A DNA stretch of 64,000 nucleotides from Polynucleobacter paneuropaeus. Its GTDB lineage: Bacteria; Pseudomonadota; Gammaproteobacteria; Burkholderiales; Burkholderiaceae. How positions within the stretch are numbered: position 1 is the stretch's first letter; each line of letters starts with the position of its first letter. This document shows positions 59,189 to 64,000 of the stretch, one piece after another. Under the pieces are notes generated by a model that was given only the letters and a program-made list of their open reading frames with translations, had not been told where the DNA came from and did no database searches. Made by a program: the position numbers and the translations under genes. The DNA is taken from assembly GCF_003261235.1 (NCBI RefSeq), contig NZ_CP030085.1, forward strand, positions 1,767,241 through 1,831,240. Reading direction: 5' to 3'.

Positions 59189-60249
59189 GCAGTAATGAGT
59201 TTTGCTGACAAGGCTGACCAAAGCACGCCCCTAGATCCAAAAGCGCTAGCTATAAATATTCCGGGGCGTTGACTTAAGGGCCCAATAATCGGTAGTCGGT
59301 CCCCCGCAACGCAACGTATCCCTACAAAGCTACCGTGGCTTTGAAGATCAGCCAAATTACCCTGGGCAAAGTTCAAGAGGGATCTTGCTTGCTCACGGTT
59401 AAATTGATCGCTGCTTTGCCTTGGAAGTAGGTCGTCTTCGCCCTCGTCATAGCTTGAGCCGACCATCCAAGTGCACCGACCATCGTCAAGCACTTGTGCA
59501 GGCAAGCAGTAGCCATCACCAGATATACCTACCGAAGGAAGTTCTTGAGCCCAAGAACTATTTTCTGCCACAGAGAAAATACTCAGCTGTCCACGCACCG
59601 GTCTTAACGGTAGGCGCACCTTCAGACTGTCAATTAAAGATTTTGTATGTGCACCGGCGGCGATTACAACTTTATCGGCGCAGAGTACTGCGTGATTCTC
59701 CTTATTCAGCAGCAGCCAATGGCCATTGCTTTGCTCTAGTTTTGTAATTTCTTGATCCCAACAAGTGCTTAGCCCACTTTGTGCTTCTAGCAGCTTTTTA
59801 CTGGCGCCTGAAAGACTCATCGATGCGCCACGCGGTAACCAAACTCCATTTTGTTTAATGCCGCAAATCTGTTCTGCGTCTTTTGCTTCTAGGGCAATTG
59901 CTATGCTTTCATCAAGTTCAAGTGCTTGCAAATATGCAGCCACCTCTACTCGATCAAATGATTTGTCTTTCTTGCTTGGCTGGAAAATACCGTGTTGATT
60001 CCAGCTTGCCCCCCACTGGGCTTCTGCTAGTAAGAAAGCAATACGGGTTAGGCGAAGTAAGCGCGGTGAACCTCTGCCAATATGGGGGTGGGCAATTGCA
60101 TGGGCATGACTTGAACATGCAGTGGCTGGGCCCGCTGCTGCATCGACCACACAAACAGCTTGTCCCTGCTCAAGCAAGGCATTGGCAATAGCGGCGCCAG
60201 CAATGCCTGCCCCAATCACCACAACGGCATGGTGTTGGGGTTTAATCAC
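59023..60249 (-). CDS. FAD-dependent oxidoreductase, MnmC C-terminal-like
   Basis: 408 residues. VVIGAGIAGAAIANALLEQG gives the FAD-binding motif; VIAAGAHTKSLID and a C-terminal AFGSRGVLWSALSAKLI follow. The layout matches the oxidase half of MnmC (tRNA wobble uridine modification) or a related DAO-family enzyme; the methyltransferase half is missing. Its 3' end overlaps topB by 166 bases in antisense. Confidence 0.82.
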   Translation of the reverse strand: MIKPQHHAVVVIGAGIAGAAIANALLEQGQAVCVVDAAAGPATACSSHAHAIAHPHIGRGSPRLLRLTRIAFLLAEAQWGASWNQHGIFQPSKKDKSFDRVEVAAYLQALELDESIAIALEAKDAEQICGIKQNGVWLPRGASMSLSGASKKLLEAQSGLSTCWDQEITKLEQSNGHWLLLNKENHAVLCADKVVIAAGAHTKSLIDSLKVRLPLRPVRGQLSIFSVAENSSWAQELPSVGISGDGYCLPAQVLDDGRCTWMVGSSYDEGEDDLLPRQSSDQFNREQARSLLNFAQGNLADLQSHGSFVGIRCVAGDRLPIIGPLSQRPGIFIASAFGSRGVLWSALSAKLITAQVLDDAALLARLGLTADLLAALDPARFLAGAAPSALGALASNSKPIFPSGPRAK

Positions 60250-60273
60250 AAAGCTTTAGTTAAGCGCCCTAAT

Positions 60274-62136
<1,863 letters not shown>

Positions 62137-62222
62137 GTGATCCTTTGGGGGAGTAATTTTGGATCGGACAATTTTAACATTTCGGTCATATTTAACGACC
62201 TTGCGAGCCTAGAAGAAACCCT

Positions 62223-63596
62223 CTATTTACCAATACAAAACTGGCTGAAAATTTTTCCCAAAAGATCGTCTGGTAAAAGCTTTCCAGTGATCTTTCCTAG
62301 CTCATCTTGCGCTAAATGGAGCTCTTCTGCAAACAACTCTAGCGAATTGTTGCCATTTGCGGCGAACTGCTCTGATTTCTCAATATGTTCCATGGCACGA
62401 TCTAAGCAATCTAGATGGCGGCGACGCGCCAATATTCCACCCTCTTGGGGTGCGCTCCATCCTGCAATTTCAAGGATTCTATTTTTTAGACCCTCAACTC
62501 CGTCCCCAGTTTTGGCAGAAATCTTCAGAGTCTCGCTGGCAGCAAAAGCATTTGCAGCCAATAAATCGACCTTGTTATGCACTTCTAAAATTGGGCACTT
62601 GGGCGGCAAGGCGGCAATGATTTCTGCCTTGAGCTTGGTATCTTTTGCAGATTCCTTTCCCGCATTGGCGGCATCCTTTAGGTAAACGACTAAATCAGCC
62701 GTGCGGATAGCATCCCAAGAGCGTTCTATACCCTTTGCTTCAACTTCATCTTGGGTATCTCGCAGGCCAGCGGTATCAATAATATGAATCGGCACGCCAT
62801 TGATCGTGATGCTTTCTTTTACCCGATCGCGGGTGGTGCCAGCAATTGGCGTCACTATGGCAACTTCTTCGCCAGCCAATCGATTGAGTAATGAACTCTT
62901 ACCAACGTTCGGCGCACCAACTAAGACCAGTTGAATGCCATCACGTAAGATTTTTCCTTGCTTTGCATTTGCTCGCAAGTGCGCAAGCCTCGAGATCACT
63001 TTTTGTAGGCGCTCTTTGGCTTGGGCATTTTCTAAAAACTCAATTTCTTCTTCGGGAAAGTCGAGAGTAGATTCGACCAAAATTCGCAATTGCGTAATCT
63101 CTTCCACCAATGCATTGATGTCGTCTGAGAATGCGCCCTGTAAAGAGCGTGCGGCACTTCGAACCGCGGCCTCACTTTGTGCGTCAATAAGATCGGCCAC
63201 AGCTTCGGCCTGAGCCAAATCCATTTTGTTGTTTAAGTAGGCACGCAGAGTGAACTCGCCCGGCTCGGCAATGCATAGGTCAATCTCTTTCCCAACTTCT
63301 AGGCAGCGCTTCATGACCAACTCTAAAAGTTGTGGCCCACCATGACATTGAAGTTCGAGAACATCTTCGCCAGTAAATGAGGCGGGCGCCTCAAAATAAA
63401 TTGCTAGCAACTGGTCAATGATGTTGTTATGTCCATCGCGCAAACTCTGAAGGCTTGCTTGTCTAGTTGCGAGTGGTTTTTGTAATAGGCTACTAGCGAA
63501 GCTTTTGAGCTCAGAGCCGCTTATCCTGATAACGCCAACGCCGGCTTTGCCCGGTGCACTAGCAACAGCGATGATGGGCACTTTACGAGTCATCAT
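62223..63596 (-). CDS. mnmE: tRNA modification GTPase MnmE
   Basis: 457 residues. N-terminal folate-binding domain, GTPase domain in the middle with VGAPNVGKSSLLNRL, DTAGLRDTQDE and NKVDL, and the C-terminal FCIGK with the conserved Cys. With MnmG it modifies wobble uridines. Two ATG codons in tandem leave the start uncertain by one residue. Position beside yidC places it near the chromosomal origin in related genomes. Confidence 0.96.
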   Translation of the reverse strand: MMTRKVPIIAVASAPGKAGVGVIRISGSELKSFASSLLQKPLATRQASLQSLRDGHNNIIDQLLAIYFEAPASFTGEDVLELQCHGGPQLLELVMKRCLEVGKEIDLCIAEPGEFTLRAYLNNKMDLAQAEAVADLIDAQSEAAVRSAARSLQGAFSDDINALVEEITQLRILVESTLDFPEEEIEFLENAQAKERLQKVISRLAHLRANAKQGKILRDGIQLVLVGAPNVGKSSLLNRLAGEEVAIVTPIAGTTRDRVKESITINGVPIHIIDTAGLRDTQDEVEAKGIERSWDAIRTADLVVYLKDAANAGKESAKDTKLKAEIIAALPPKCPILEVHNKVDLLAANAFAASETLKISAKTGDGVEGLKNRILEIAGWSAPQEGGILARRRHLDCLDRAMEHIEKSEQFAANGNNSLELFAEELHLAQDELGKITGKLLPDDLLGKIFSQFCIGK

Positions 63597-63628
63597 CGCT
63601 GTTATCTTTACAGAAAATGTTGGGCTTT

Positions 63629-64000
63629 TTAGGCGCCCGCTTTCTTTCCAAACAATTTATTAATTTGCCATTGCTGCGCAATCGACAGCATGTTATTAAC
63701 TACCCAATACAGAACCAAACCTGCCGGGAAGAAAAAGAACATGATGGAAAAAACAATTGGCATATACAACATCACCTTTGCCTGAATAGGATCGGGTGGT
63801 GTTGGATTGAGCTTTGTTTGGACAAACATGGAAATTGCCATAACAATCGGCAAAATATAGTAAGGATCGGGTACAGATAGATCGTGGATCCAACCAATCC
63901 ATGGTGCGCCACGTGTCTCAACGGAAGATAGCAGTACCCAGTAAAGCGAAATGAAAACGGGGATTTGAATCACGACTGGCAAGCAACCGCCAACAGGATT
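63629..64000 (-). CDS. yidC: membrane protein insertase YidC, 3' part
   Basis: The frame runs out of the window on the right, so only the last 123 residues or so are seen. [20 protein letters not shown], then several membrane spans and [19 protein letters not shown] are diagnostic of YidC/Oxa1. The C-terminal tail is short (KLFGKKAGA). Confidence 0.93.
   Translation of the reverse strand, partial: NPVGGCLPVVIQIPVFISLYWVLLSSVETRGAPWIGWIHDLSVPDPYYILPIVMAISMFVQTKLNPTPPDPIQAKVMLYMPIVFSIMFFFFPAGLVLYWVVNNMLSIAQQWQINKLFGKKAGA

Overview
This window looks like a chromosomal segment of a small-genome betaproteobacterium, most likely Polynucleobacter or a close relative in Burkholderiaceae. The assignment rests on the right end (mnmE next to yidC, GTP-type pckG, topB, dprA, def-fmt-rsmB-ntrYX) and on the style of the small periplasmic proteins. 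It was made by recognition, not by a database search.

Layout: (1) 0-9.1 kb is ordinary sequence: a MipA-like outer-membrane protein, a CDGSH protein, DUF1275, a secreted lipase-like hydrolase, HU, a TlpA-like thioredoxin, a Tat-exported transglutaminase-like protein, a tautomerase, a CPBP protease and an aquaporin. (2) 9.17-47.33 kb is an accessory array ending at an intact tRNA-Phe(GAA) at 47259-47334 on the minus strand. Seventeen partial copies of the 3' end of this tRNA cut the array into modules of one to six genes, mostly read on the minus strand. The common order on the minus strand is gene, stop codon, tRNA-Phe 3' fragment, intrinsic terminator. The fragments are well kept near the tRNA and decayed at the far end, as expected if modules were added one after another at the tRNA. 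(3) 47.4-64 kb is core: ycaO, then def-fmt-rsmB-DUF4390-ntrY-ntrX with overlapping or nearly abutting genes, dprA, topB, an MnmC-like oxidoreductase, pckG, mnmE and the 3' part of yidC.

Cargo of the array: a histidine phosphatase, cupin, two sulfite-oxidation sets (SorA, SorB, a TauE/SafE exporter and an ETHE1-like persulfide dioxygenase), YefM-YoeB and BrnT-BrnA toxin-antitoxin pairs, a lipid A-type acyltransferase, DUF1003, a Fur-controlled cupredoxin plus outer-membrane pair, a six-gene lipoprotein/Pal/formylglycine-generating-enzyme-like set, c-type cytochromes and small metal-related periplasmic proteins. One large module (about 19.5-34.7 kb) carries two tyrosine recombinases, an AAA+ ATPase, several unknown proteins, a three-gene restriction-modification-like system whose helicase has a GIY-YIG-type (T5orf172) N-terminus, and a WYL regulator. 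It is the best candidate for the element that moves the others.

Non-coding DNA of the array contains a second repeat system: 15-bp palindromes in two main forms, GTCGTTTTAAACGAC and GTCCTTTTAAAGGAC, and a third weaker form, often combined with a GGGAT-ATCCC hairpin into a module of about 70-115 bp. Paired (compensatory) base changes between copies indicate that the dyad symmetry itself is kept. I consider the tRNA-Phe cassette array with this structured module to be the candidate undescribed system in the window.
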